In this document: positions 1 through 7,315 of the stretch, piece by piece
Layout: each line of letters begins with the position of its first letter
Position numbering within the stretch: the stretch's first letter is position 1
DNA from: Oscillospiraceae bacterium
Lineage (GTDB): Bacteria > Bacillota > Clostridia > Oscillospirales > Acutalibacteraceae
DNA length: 13,463 nt
Reading direction: 5' to 3'
NCBI GenBank assembly: GCA_029004655.1
Contig: JAQVYP010000033.1
Coordinates: 1-13,463, forward strand
Notes under the pieces: generated by a model
The model's input: the letters and a program-made list of their open reading frames with translations, nothing else
Told to the model about the DNA's origin: nothing
The model's database searches: none
Translations under genes and position numbers: made by a program

Positions 1-9
1 AAAGCAAAT

Positions 10-663
10 ATGGGGTATGAATACATTTTATTTGATCTTGACGGCACGTTGACAGATTCTGCATTGGGAATTATAAACGCTATTGAGTATGCTCTTGAAA
101 AATTCGGAATAGAAGTGAAAGATAAAAAATCACTTTACAAATTTATTGGTCCGCCGCTATTAGAGAATTTTGAAAAATTCTGTGGATTTTCGGAAGAAAA
201 AGCAACTAAGGCGAGCGAGTATTTCCGTGAATATTATTCAGGAAAGGGTATGTTTGAAAATTCGGTATACGGCGGAATTGACGAGATGCTTTTCAAATTA
301 AAAAGCTTAGGCAAAACTCTAATTGTCGCCACATCCAAGCCTGAAGAATTTGCAAAAAAGATTCTTGAACATTTCGGTCTGTCAAAGCATCTTGATGTTA
401 TTGTAGGCAGTTCTATAAATGTCACCAGGGAAAATAAAACCGACGTTATCCGCTCTGCGCTTAAAAGTCTTGATGCAAGTAATTTATCAAAATTAGTGAT
501 GGTGGGCGACAGGAAGTATGACATTATTGGCGCAAAAAATTGTGGAATCGATTCGATCGGCGTGCTGTACGGCTTTGGAAGTCGTGATGAATTAGAAAAG
601 GCAAATGCAAATTATATTGTTGAAACAGTGGAAGATTTGAAAAACATGTTGCTGGAAAAATAA
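10..663 (+). CDS. HAD-superfamily phosphatase (phosphoglycolate phosphatase-like, subfamily IA)
   Basis: This 217-residue cytosolic protein is a HAD hydrolase that should remove phosphate from a small phosphorylated metabolite. Motif I is FDLDGTLTDS, with nucleophile D9 and acid/base D11. Motif II is the VATSKP segment (T108/S109). K143 is a likely motif III lysine. Motif IV is VGDRKYD, with D167 and D171 as Mg2+ ligands. The stretch between motifs I and II (about residues 17-90) has the size of an alpha-helical C1 cap, as in Gph/PpaX and 5'-nucleotidase relatives. Length is normal for the family. The start lies 10 bases into the window, so the ribosome-binding site cannot be judged, although the motif I spacing fits this start. 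Two terminator-like hairpins follow, so the gene probably ends its transcript here. The substrate cannot be read from sequence, so 'phosphoglycolate phosphatase' is only the nearest familiar name. Confidence 0.9.
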   Translation: MGYEYILFDLDGTLTDSALGIINAIEYALEKFGIEVKDKKSLYKFIGPPLLENFEKFCGFSEEKATKASEYFREYYSGKGMFENSVYGGIDEMLFKLKSLGKTLIVATSKPEEFAKKILEHFGLSKHLDVIVGSSINVTRENKTDVIRSALKSLDASNLSKLVMVGDRKYDIIGAKNCGIDSIGVLYGFGSRDELEKANANYIVETVEDLKNMLLEK

Positions 664-668
664 TTTGA

Positions 669-706
669 AAAAAGTCGGTGCGGTCGGTTGACTCTTTGAT
701 TTTTTT
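669..706 (+). terminator. Weak intrinsic terminator after the HAD gene
   Basis: AAAAAGTC (669-676) pairs with GACTCTTT (690-697) with one mismatch around a 13-base loop. A run of T residues follows at 700-706. It begins a few bases after the HAD stop codon. The stem is A/T-rich and weak, so it may act with the stronger hairpin just downstream. Confidence 0.4.
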
Positions 707-734
707 CGGATTGTTTAACTAAAATTAGAAAATT

Positions 735-777
735 AAAATGCGGCTATGATAGATTAATGTCAAAGCCGTATTTTTTT
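735..777 (+). terminator. Intrinsic terminator, second after the HAD gene
   Basis: AAAATGCGGCT (735-745) pairs with AGCCGTATTTT (764-774) with one G-U wobble. The T tract runs through 777. The loop is about 18 bases. It isolates the HAD gene from the sulfur-relay gene that starts at 939. Confidence 0.75.
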
Positions 778-935
778 GTTTTACATCTCACTTTTGTTAT
801 GTGACTGAGTTACAGAAAACTTTCAAAAAAGTTATATACTGATAATATGACAATTTCTAAAAGAGTATACTATTAATAAATGTCAATGTCTAAAACAAAA
901 AATATGAGTATCAAACACGATTAATCGGAGGGTAA
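778..935 (+). promoter_or_regulatory. Leader of the sulfur-relay gene with dyad symmetries; promoter not resolved
   Basis: This gap must carry the promoter of the next gene. TATACT occurs at 835-840 and 866-871, but neither has a well-spaced -35 box. Two symmetries are visible. The first is TGTGAC-TGA-GTTACA (800-814, five of six base pairs), shaped like a CRP/FNR-family half-site pair. The second is a nested dyad in which TGACA (848-852) and TGTCA (881-885) flank the palindrome AGTATACT (864-871), all centred near 867. A strong Shine-Dalgarno GGAGG lies at 927-931. Any regulatory role is inference. Confidence 0.3.
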
Positions 936-938
936 ATG

Positions 939-3401
939 ATGGATAAAGTGCAAAAAGTTCTTATTGTCGGCGGTGTTGCTGGTGGTGCTACTGCCGCCGC
1001 AAGAATTCGCAGGCTGGATGAAAAAGCCCAAATCATTATGTTCGAGCGTGGGGAGTATATTTCGTTTGCAAACTGCGGTTTGCCATATTATATCGGCGGA
1101 GAAATTAAAGATAAATCGGCACTTACTTTGCAAACACCGGAAAGTTTTAACGCCAGATTTAACGTTGATGTGCGAGTTCTTAACGAAGTAACAGCAATTA
1201 ATCCAAAGTCAAAATCGGTTACCGTGAAAAATCATAAAATCGGCAAAACCTATGAGGAATCATACGATAAATTAATTCTATCCATGGGTGCAGAGCCAAT
1301 CAAACCAAATATTGAAGGAATTAATTCCGATAAGGTGTTTACGCTTCGCAATATTCCTGATACCTATAGAATCAAGGAATATATAGAGAATAATAAACCT
1401 CGCAGGGCCGCAGTTGTAGGCGGTGGATTTATTGGCGTTGAAATGGCAGAGAATTTGAGGGGCGCAGGGCTTCAAGTGACCTTGATTGAAATGGCGGATC
1501 AAGTGATTGCTCCAATTGATTATGACATGGCGAGTGATGTTCATCGCCACATTGAAAGCAAGGGCGTAAAACTGATTCTCGGCAATGCTGTTCGCTATAT
1601 TAAGGATAATAACGGAGCATTAAAAATTGCTTTGAACAGCGGTGAAGTTGATGCTGATTTGGTTGTTATGGCAATTGGCGTTACCCCCGAAACGAAAATT
1701 GCAAAGGATGCCGGCCTCGCTTTGAATGGGCGTGGCTCAATTATTGTGGATGACCACATGCTTACCAGCTCACCGGATGTTTATGCAGTCGGAGATGCCA
1801 TTGAAATTACAGATTTCGTTACCGGAAATAAAGGTGTTGTGCCGCTTGCAGGTCCGGCAAACAAGCAGGGGAGAATTGCCGCCGACAACATTTGCGGAAT
1901 TGACAGTGTTTATGCCGGAACTCAAGGCTCATCAATCTTAAAGGTGTTTGACCTGACAGTTGCATCGACGGGTATTAATGAAAAGACGGCGAAGAAGTTA
2001 GGACTTAACTACGATAAATCATTCACCTATTCCGCGAACCATGCAAGCTATTATCCCGGTGCTGTTAATATGTCTATCAAGACGATTTTTGAAAAGGAAA
2101 CAGGCAGAATTCTGGGAGCTCAAATTGTTGGTTATGATGGTTCTGATAAACGCTGTGATATTTTTGCTGTTGCTATCCGCGCTAAAATGACGGCATATGA
2201 TTTAACAAAGCTAGAACTTTGCTACGCTCCGCCTTACGGTTCTGCAAAAGATCCTGTAAACATGGTTGGGTTTGTAATCGAAAACCTATTGACAGGAAAG
2301 GTTAAAAATTTCCACTGGCACAATGTTGCGAGCCTTCCGCGTGATGGCAGTGTTACATTGCTTGACACCCGCACTGTGCATGAATATGAAAATGGCTGTA
2401 TTGATGGATTTATTAATATTCCACTCGATGCGCTAAGGAGTCGTTTAAACGAATTAGACAAATCTAAGACGGTTTACGTCACCTGCCAAGTTGGGCTTCG
2501 TGGCTATGTTGCGGCAAGGATTTTATCGCAAAATGGATTTGATGTATATAACCTAAGCGGCGGTTACAGGCTGTATCATTCGATTTTTGGCGAAAGTGGA
2601 CCGACCCCAACTTTAAGCGGATTGAATCCAGAAACACAGCTACCCGAAGATACCGAAAATATTTCCAAAGAAATTAAGACTATTAATCTTGATGCTTGCG
2701 GACTTCAATGCCCCGGCCCGATTGTAAAATTATCAACTGCGTTGAATGAAGCGAATGAGGGCGATGTGATTGAAATTTCTACCACCGATCCAGCTTTTGC
2801 AAGCGACATCAGCGGATATTGTCGGAGAACTGGCAATCGGTTTTTGGGCAGTGACAGCGATAAAGGTATTAGTGTTGCAAGAATTAAAAAATGCACAATG
2901 CTAGAACAGTCTGCCGCACAAGCACCATCAAAAGACAATAAAAACATTATAGTTTTTTCTGGCGATTTGGATAAAGCAATTGCTTCTTTCATTATTGCCA
3001 ATGCCGCAGCCGCAATGGGCAGAAAAGTTAGCATGTTCTTTACATTCTGGGGACTTAACATTTTGCGCAAGCCCGAAAAGGTTAAGGTTAAGAAAAATTT
3101 TATTTCCACAATGTTTGGAATGATGATGCCGAGAGGCTCGCAAAAGCTTTCCCTTTCCAAGATGAACATGGGCGGCATGGGCGCCAAAATGATTCGTGGG
3201 GTAATGAAATCAAAGAATGTTGACAGCTTAGAAGATTTGATTAAATTAGCACAATCAAACGGCGTTGAGCTGCTTGCTTGTTCAATGAGCATGGATGTTA
3301 TGGGCATTCAAATGGACGAACTTGTTGACGGTGTGAAGCTTGCCGGAGCGGCAGCCATGATTGCAAACGCAGAAGAATCTGACATGTCGCTGTTTATCTA
3401 A
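939..3401 (+). CDS. CoA-disulfide reductase/rhodanese/TusA/DsrE-like fusion (FAD-dependent persulfide-handling oxidoreductase)
   Basis: This 820-residue protein joins four sulfur-handling modules. Residues 1 to about 450 form a pyridine nucleotide-disulfide oxidoreductase. It has an FAD loop VGGVAGG (10-16), a single redox cysteine in SFANCGLPY (C46), an NAD(P)H loop VGGGFIG (160-166), a second FAD motif VYAVGDA and the CoADR-type tail LCYAPPYGSAKDP (Y429). A rhodanese domain follows (about 465-555) with active loop CQVGLR (C516-R521). Next is a TusA/SirA-like domain (about 580-650) with CGLQCPGP (C587, C591). Last is a DsrE/DsrF-like domain (about 667-820) with conserved C781 in ACSMSMDVMGI. 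Related CoADR-rhodanese enzymes reduce CoA-persulfide or polysulfide with NAD(P)H. The added domains suggest sulfane sulfur is passed between cysteines within one chain. Two adjacent ATGs exist (936 and 939). GGAGG at 927-931 is 7 bases from 939 but only 4 from 936, so 939 is chosen. The gene appears monocistronic. Confidence 0.93.
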   Translation: MDKVQKVLIVGGVAGGATAAARIRRLDEKAQIIMFERGEYISFANCGLPYYIGGEIKDKSALTLQTPESFNARFNVDVRVLNEVTAINPKSKSVTVKNHKIGKTYEESYDKLILSMGAEPIKPNIEGINSDKVFTLRNIPDTYRIKEYIENNKPRRAAVVGGGFIGVEMAENLRGAGLQVTLIEMADQVIAPIDYDMASDVHRHIESKGVKLILGNAVRYIKDNNGALKIALNSGEVDADLVVMAIGVTPETKIAKDAGLALNGRGSIIVDDHMLTSSPDVYAVGDAIEITDFVTGNKGVVPLAGPANKQGRIAADNICGIDSVYAGTQGSSILKVFDLTVASTGINEKTAKKLGLNYDKSFTYSANHASYYPGAVNMSIKTIFEKETGRILGAQIVGYDGSDKRCDIFAVAIRAKMTAYDLTKLELCYAPPYGSAKDPVNMVGFVIENLLTGKVKNFHWHNVASLPRDGSVTLLDTRTVHEYENGCIDGFINIPLDALRSRLNELDKSKTVYVTCQVGLRGYVAARILSQNGFDVYNLSGGYRLYHSIFGESGPTPTLSGLNPETQLPEDTENISKEIKTINLDACGLQCPGPIVKLSTALNEANEGDVIEISTTDPAFASDISGYCRRTGNRFLGSDSDKGISVARIKKCTMLEQSAAQAPSKDNKNIIVFSGDLDKAIASFIIANAAAAMGRKVSMFFTFWGLNILRKPEKVKVKKNFISTMFGMMMPRGSQKLSLSKMNMGGMGAKMIRGVMKSKNVDSLEDLIKLAQSNGVELLACSMSMDVMGIQMDELVDGVKLAGAAAMIANAEESDMSLFI

Positions 3402-3438
3402 CTCCTTGTGCAACACAACTTTAAATTATTAACGACTG

Positions 3439-3595
3439 ATACTAATTCCAAATAAAAATCAACCAATCTTCGCGGTCTTTTGTTTGCGAGACTGCGTTGT
3501 CGTTCTCGGCGGGCGATAGCCCGCCTTCGTCCTCCGCCTTGTCTCACAAACAAAATCCTCGCAAATCTTGGTCACTTTTTAATTGGAATTAGTAT
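3439..3595. mobile_element. MITE-like hairpin element, copy 1
   Basis: This 157-bp segment is base-for-base identical to 7328-7484. It begins ATACTAATTCCAAATAAAAA and ends with the inverted complement, matching at 19 of 20 terminal positions. The whole unit is an imperfect palindrome, roughly three quarters complementary by eye. Its centre is GGCGGGC-GATA-GCCCGCC (3508-3525). It has no ORF of useful size. Both copies are bounded by TA, which would fit a TA target duplication as made by IS630/Tc1-type transposases, although no transposase is present. It lies between the end of the sulfur-relay gene and that gene's likely terminator. It fills most of the gap between the sulfur-relay gene and the riboswitch. 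Confidence 0.85.
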
Positions 3596-3624
3596 GACAC
3601 TGTATGAACGGTGTCAGTTTTCTT
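3596..3624 (+). terminator. Intrinsic terminator of the sulfur-relay gene
   Basis: GACACTG (3596-3602) pairs with CGGTGTC (3609-3615) with one G-U wobble and a six-base loop. AGTTTTCTT follows. It starts directly at the right boundary of the MITE-like element, so the element separates the gene from its terminator. The next 75 bases before the promoter show nothing recognisable. Confidence 0.6.
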
Positions 3625-3702
3625 GCCCTCAAATAGTTTCTCTATAGAATTTGTGGTATATCTTATTGTTGCCGCCCTGTATATTTTAGTGTTGCTGAAA
3701 TA

Positions 3703-3731
3703 TTGACATCATTGTGATGTCGTGATATCAT
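3703..3731 (+). promoter_or_regulatory. Sigma-70-type promoter of the cobalamin riboswitch/ECF operon
   Basis: TTGACA (3703-3708) and TATCAT (3726-3731) are separated by exactly 17 bases. A TG one base upstream of the -10 makes it an extended -10 promoter. Transcription should begin near 3738, just before the riboswitch. A perfect inverted repeat overlaps the -35 box and spacer and is listed separately. Confidence 0.8.
3705..3721. promoter_or_regulatory. Operator-like perfect inverted repeat inside the promoter
   Basis: GACATCA-TTG-TGATGTC is a perfect 7-base dyad with a 3-base centre. It covers the last four bases of the -35 box and most of the spacer. A protein bound here would block RNA polymerase, so a repressor operator is the natural reading. 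The cognate regulator is unknown and not in the window. Confidence 0.4.
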
Positions 3732-3748
3732 TAATAAAATTGAATATT

Positions 3749-3920
3749 GCAATTTACGGTTGTGCTTTTAAAGGGCACATTAAAAGGGAATTCGGTTAAA
3801 ATCCGAAACAGCTCACTCTACTGTAAGGGCTACGAAACATTGTTGCGCCACTGAGAAATTGGGAAGGCAAATGGATTAGGTTTGAAGCTCTAAGTCAGGA
3901 GACCTGCCATAAATTTAGCG
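3749..3920 (+). ncRNA. Cobalamin (B12) riboswitch aptamer
   Basis: The conserved cobalamin-aptamer elements appear in order. They are AAAAGGGAA followed by the CGGTTAAAATCCG stem-loop, then CTACTGTAAGGGC, GCCACTGAG with GGGAAGGC, and the B12 box AAGTCAGGAGACCTGCC (3892-3908). AATTTA (3751-3756) can pair with TAAATT (3910-3915) as the closing P1 helix. It binds adenosylcobalamin or a related corrinoid and should switch off the downstream ECF transporter genes when corrinoid is abundant. Outer boundaries are approximate. Confidence 0.95.
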
Positions 3921-3968
3921 CTCGTCCTTCGGTGAGGTAGGAATGGCTTTTCTCATGTTTATAATCAG

Positions 3969-4014
3969 AAAATGCTGTTATCCTCTTTGTTGTAAAGGGA
4001 TGACAGCATTTTTT
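3969..4014 (+). terminator. Riboswitch expression platform: rho-independent terminator
   Basis: AAAATGCTGTTATCC (3969-3983) pairs with GGATGACAGCATTTT (3998-4012) over 15 positions with one wobble. T residues follow, and the hairpin lies between aptamer and first gene. This is the expected OFF structure of a transcription-terminating B12 riboswitch. A possible antiterminator pairs TTTTCT (3948-3953) with AGAAAA (3967-3972), but that pairing is speculative. Confidence 0.85.
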
Positions 4015-4057
4015 AGACTTATTTTATAAGAAATAAAATAATTAAAGGAGGGATTAA

Positions 4058-4945
4058 ATGAAAGACACGTTTTCCGGACTTCACCCAATTGTAAACTTTA
4101 CATATTTTACAGCAGTTATATTGTTTAGTATGTTTTTTATGCATCCTGTGTTTTTAGGTTTTTCACTTGTCTCTGCTTTGATTTATTCTATTTATTTAAA
4201 CGGAATAAAGGCTGCGAAATTTAATTTTTTATATATGCTTCCGCTATTACTTCTGGTTGCATTAATAAACCCTTTATTTAATCATGAGGGTGTAACAATT
4301 TTGCTGTTTATAAACGATAATCCTATTACATATGAATCAATTATTTACGGAATAGCAAGTGCCACAATGTTTATTTCGGTGATTATTTGGTTTTCTTGCT
4401 ATAACTCAGTAGTAACGTCAGATAAATTCATATATTTGTTTGGAAAAATAATTCCGTCACTTTCATTGATTTTGTCTATGACCTTGAGATTTGTACCCAA
4501 ATTTAAAGCACAAATAAAAGTGATTTCCAATGCGCAAAAGTGCATCGGCAGGGACGTTTCAAATGGCAACGTTTTACAAAGAGCACGAAACGGAATCAAG
4601 ATTATTTCCATTCTCATCACATGGGCGCTGGAAAATTCAATCGAAACAGCAGACTCAATGAAATGTCGTGGTTATGGTTTAAAGGGGCGCACTAGTTTTT
4701 CAAATTATCGGTTTGACAAGAGAGACAAATCGGTTTTGGGAACAATCTGCGGTTTGATTTTATTAATGATTTTCGGTATGGTTTTGGGAGAAAACACAAT
4801 TGATTATTTTCCCTCAATTATATTCAAGGAAATCACGATAATCAGCGCTATTGTTTATATTGGCTATGCCGCTCTGTTGCTGATTCCTGTTGCTTTGAAC
4901 ATAATGGAGGATATAAAATGGTATCATTTGAAATCAAAGATTTAA
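4058..4945 (+). CDS. ECF transporter transmembrane component EcfT (CbiQ family)
   Basis: This 295-residue integral membrane protein is the T subunit of an energy-coupling-factor ABC importer. It couples the ATPase pair to the substrate-binding S component. Hydrophobic segments lie at about 13-47, 55-71, 92-116, 130-146, 225-245 and 258-283. NPLFNHEG (71-78) is a family motif. The cytoplasmic coupling region carries ADSMKCRGYG (198-207), equivalent to the Ala-Arg-Gly motif that docks into the ATPase, here with Cys in place of Ala. GGAGG sits just upstream of the ATG, giving a clear start. The gene is first behind the B12 riboswitch, so its cargo is predicted to be cobalamin or a corrinoid precursor. 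Its last 28 bases overlap the ATPase gene, which suggests translational coupling. Confidence 0.92.
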   Translation: MKDTFSGLHPIVNFTYFTAVILFSMFFMHPVFLGFSLVSALIYSIYLNGIKAAKFNFLYMLPLLLLVALINPLFNHEGVTILLFINDNPITYESIIYGIASATMFISVIIWFSCYNSVVTSDKFIYLFGKIIPSLSLILSMTLRFVPKFKAQIKVISNAQKCIGRDVSNGNVLQRARNGIKIISILITWALENSIETADSMKCRGYGLKGRTSFSNYRFDKRDKSVLGTICGLILLMIFGMVLGENTIDYFPSIIFKEITIISAIVYIGYAALLLIPVALNIMEDIKWYHLKSKI

Positions 4946-6582
4946 GTTTTTTTTATCCAAACAGTGAGAAGAAAGCTTTAAACAATATAAATATACAAAT
5001 TGAGCAAGGTGAATTCATCACTATTTGCGGAAAATCGGGTTGCGGCAAAAGCACATTATTAAGGCATTTAAAGCCGATTTTAACCCCCCATGGGGACAAA
5101 ACCGGTGAAATCTTTTTTGAGGGACAGCCGCTTTTAAAAATGAATTTAAGAGAACAAGCGTCCAAAATAGGATATGTTTTGCAAAATCCTGATAATCAAA
5201 TTGTGACCGACAAGGTGTGGCATGAGCTTGCCTTTGGACTTGAAAGTTTAGGGCTGGATAACGCGACAATTAGACTTCGGATAGCTGAAATGGCAAGCTT
5301 TTTCGGAATTCAAGATTGGTTTATGAAAGATGTGGCGGAGCTTTCGGGTGGTCAAAAGCAGCTGCTTAATTTGGCATCTATAATGGCTATGCAGCCCCAA
5401 GTTTTGATATTGGATGAACCCACCTCACAACTTGACCCGATAGCTGCATCGGAGTTTTTGGAAACTGTCAAGAAAATAAATCGTGAAATCGGCACAACTG
5501 TCATTCTTTCAGAACATAGATTGGAAGAAGTTTTCCCGATGTCGGACAGGGCAGTTGTTATGGATAATGGCGAAATAATAGTTTGTGATACACCCCAAAA
5601 TGTTGGCGAAAGATTAAAGAAAAACGAAAACGATATGTACGTTTCAATGCCTAGCGCAGTGCAGATTTATGGGGGAATTGAAAGCAATCTGCCGTGCCCT
5701 CTAACCGTCCGAGAAGGCAGAAAATTTTTGGATAGTCTTGGTTTAAAGCCAAATGATGAATACATCACTGAAAAAAAACAAGCCAAAAATCCAGCAGAAA
5801 CAGTAATTTGTCTAAATGACGTTTGGTTTAAATATGAAAAAAGCGGCAAGGACATTATAAAAGGTTTATCTCTTGAAGTGAAAAAAGGCATGATTCACGC
5901 AATAGTGGGGGGAAACGGTACAGGAAAAACGACTGCGCTAACGCTCATCAATGGAGTAAACAAGCCATATCGTGGAAAGGTAAAGCTAAACGGAAAAGAA
6001 ATTGCTAAATATTCCGGCAAAGAATTATTTAGCAACAATTTAGGGGTGCTGCCTCAAAATCCGCAGGCATTGTTTGTTAAAAACACTGTTGAACTTGATT
6101 TGCTGGAAATGTTAAGCGATAAACACTTAAGTCAAGAGGAAAAGAGCAATAAGGTGAATGAAGTTGCCGAACTGGTGGAAATAACCGACCGACTGCAAAT
6201 GCATCCATATGACCTGAGCGGCGGAGAGCAGCAAAAAGCGGCACTGGCAAAAGTGCTTTTGCTGGAACCAAAAATTCTTCTTCTTGATGAACCGACAAAA
6301 GGACTTGATAATTTCTTCAAAATCAAGCTTGGTGGTATCTTAAATAAGCTTATTTCAAATGGTGTGACAGTCTTGCTTGTGTCGCATGACATTGAATTTT
6401 GTGCAAAGTTTGCAGATGTTTGTTCTATGTTTTTTGACGGTAGTGTGATTACTACCAATACACCCAAAATGTTTTTCAGCGGCAACAGCTTTTATACTAC
6501 CGCCGCAAACAGAATGTCAAGACATCTGTTCAGGAATGCAATTACAAACGAGGATGTGATAAAATCATGCAATCAGAGTTAA
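4918..6582 (+). CDS. Fused double ATPase of the ECF transporter (EcfA-EcfA')
   Basis: This 554-residue cytoplasmic protein holds two complete ABC ATPase domains that power the ECF importer. Domain 1 has Walker A GKSGCGKST (38-46), Q-loop Q89, signature LSGGQ (142-146), Walker B VLILDEP (162-168) and H-loop H200. Domain 2 has Walker A GGNGTGKTT (331-339), Q380, signature LSGGE (433-437), Walker B LLLDEP (454-459) and H490. The linker is about residues 235-295. Both sites look catalytically intact. The domains correspond to EcfA1 and EcfA2, which are separate proteins in many organisms. GGAGG lies 8 bases upstream of the chosen ATG, inside the end of the EcfT gene. The 3' end overlaps the S-component gene by 16 bases. 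Confidence 0.95.
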   Translation: MVSFEIKDLSFFYPNSEKKALNNINIQIEQGEFITICGKSGCGKSTLLRHLKPILTPHGDKTGEIFFEGQPLLKMNLREQASKIGYVLQNPDNQIVTDKVWHELAFGLESLGLDNATIRLRIAEMASFFGIQDWFMKDVAELSGGQKQLLNLASIMAMQPQVLILDEPTSQLDPIAASEFLETVKKINREIGTTVILSEHRLEEVFPMSDRAVVMDNGEIIVCDTPQNVGERLKKNENDMYVSMPSAVQIYGGIESNLPCPLTVREGRKFLDSLGLKPNDEYITEKKQAKNPAETVICLNDVWFKYEKSGKDIIKGLSLEVKKGMIHAIVGGNGTGKTTALTLINGVNKPYRGKVKLNGKEIAKYSGKELFSNNLGVLPQNPQALFVKNTVELDLLEMLSDKHLSQEEKSNKVNEVAELVEITDRLQMHPYDLSGGEQQKAALAKVLLLEPKILLLDEPTKGLDNFFKIKLGGILNKLISNGVTVLLVSHDIEFCAKFADVCSMFFDGSVITTNTPKMFFSGNSFYTTAANRMSRHLFRNAITNEDVIKSCNQS

Positions 6583-7295
6583 ATGAAAGCAACAGAATAA
6601 GCAAAAGGTTAGTGCTAACAGCCGCAATAATTTTGATTGCAGTTCCGCTGACCATTGCGTTCGGAATTTTCTTTTTAGATGACAAAAAATACTATATCAT
6701 CAGTTTATTGATAATTATATATACGATGATACCCTTTTTTATTTCATTTGAAAAAAGGCGGCCACAGGCCAGAGAGCTTTTAGTAATAGCTATCCTTTGC
6801 GCGATTACCGTTGCTGGAAGAGCCGCGTTTGTTATGCTGCCGCAAGTAAAACCCGTAGCTGCAATTGTAATAATTTCAGGCGTATGCTTTGGACCGACAA
6901 GTGGATTTTTGGTGGGCGCTGTTTCGGCTTTTGTTTCCAATATCTTTTTTGGTCAAGGACCGAGTACACCGTGGCAAATGTTTTGCTTTGGCCTTATCGG
7001 CTTTTTAGCAGGTATTCTTTTTAGAAAAGGAATAATTCAAAAGAGCAGATTTTCACTTTGCATCTTCGGCGGAATTTCAGTAATAGTGATATACGGCGGC
7101 ATTATTAATCTTAGCGCACTTCTGATGTTTTCAGCAAAGTTTTCGTGGAAAGCCCTGATGACAATCTATGCGGCTGGGATACCATTCGATTTGGTTCATG
7201 CGGCAAGCACAATGTTTTTCTTGGTTGTCCTTTCAAATCCAATGATTGTTATACTCGACAGAATAAAGAAAAAATACGGTCTAATTGAGACTTAA
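6567..7295 (+). CDS. ECF transporter S component, predicted cobalamin-specific (CbrT-like)
   Basis: This 242-residue, very hydrophobic protein is the substrate-binding S subunit of the ECF importer. About six membrane segments are visible, at roughly 15-36, 43-61, 71-91, 97-122, 139-153 and 164-190, with another hydrophobic stretch at 211-231. Characteristic stretches are LPQVKPVAAIVIISG (91-105) and SNIFFGQGPSTPWQM (124-138), which match a known Firmicutes S-component family. Family membership is strong. The cargo is inferred from the B12 riboswitch heading the operon, and ECF-CbrT is the characterised precedent for vitamin B12. A cobalamin precursor remains possible. The ATG overlaps the end of the ATPase gene, and the nearest purine-rich site (GAGG, 6549-6552) is rather distant, so translation probably depends on coupling. 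Confidence 0.88.
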   Translation: MQSELNESNRISKRLVLTAAIILIAVPLTIAFGIFFLDDKKYYIISLLIIIYTMIPFFISFEKRRPQARELLVIAILCAITVAGRAAFVMLPQVKPVAAIVIISGVCFGPTSGFLVGAVSAFVSNIFFGQGPSTPWQMFCFGLIGFLAGILFRKGIIQKSRFSLCIFGGISVIVIYGGIINLSALLMFSAKFSWKALMTIYAAGIPFDLVHAASTMFFLVVLSNPMIVILDRIKKKYGLIET

Positions 7296-7315
7296 AATTT
7301 ATTTGAATAGCAAAA

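Noticed and set aside
904..924. Six-codon upstream ORF in the sulfur-relay gene leader
   Set aside because: It has no Shine-Dalgarno sequence and no runs of a regulatory amino acid. It is most likely chance in A+T-rich DNA.
2705..3307. 200-codon open frame on the minus strand
   Set aside because: It lies wholly inside the TusA/DsrE-like part of the sulfur-relay gene, has no ribosome-binding site and shows no recognisable domain. The plus-strand frame has clear family motifs.
3439..3595. CRISPR-type repeat or rRNA/ncRNA gene as an explanation for the duplicated segment
   Set aside because: Only two copies exist, nearly 3.9 kb apart with genes between. Terminal inverted repeats and TA borders fit a MITE-like element better.
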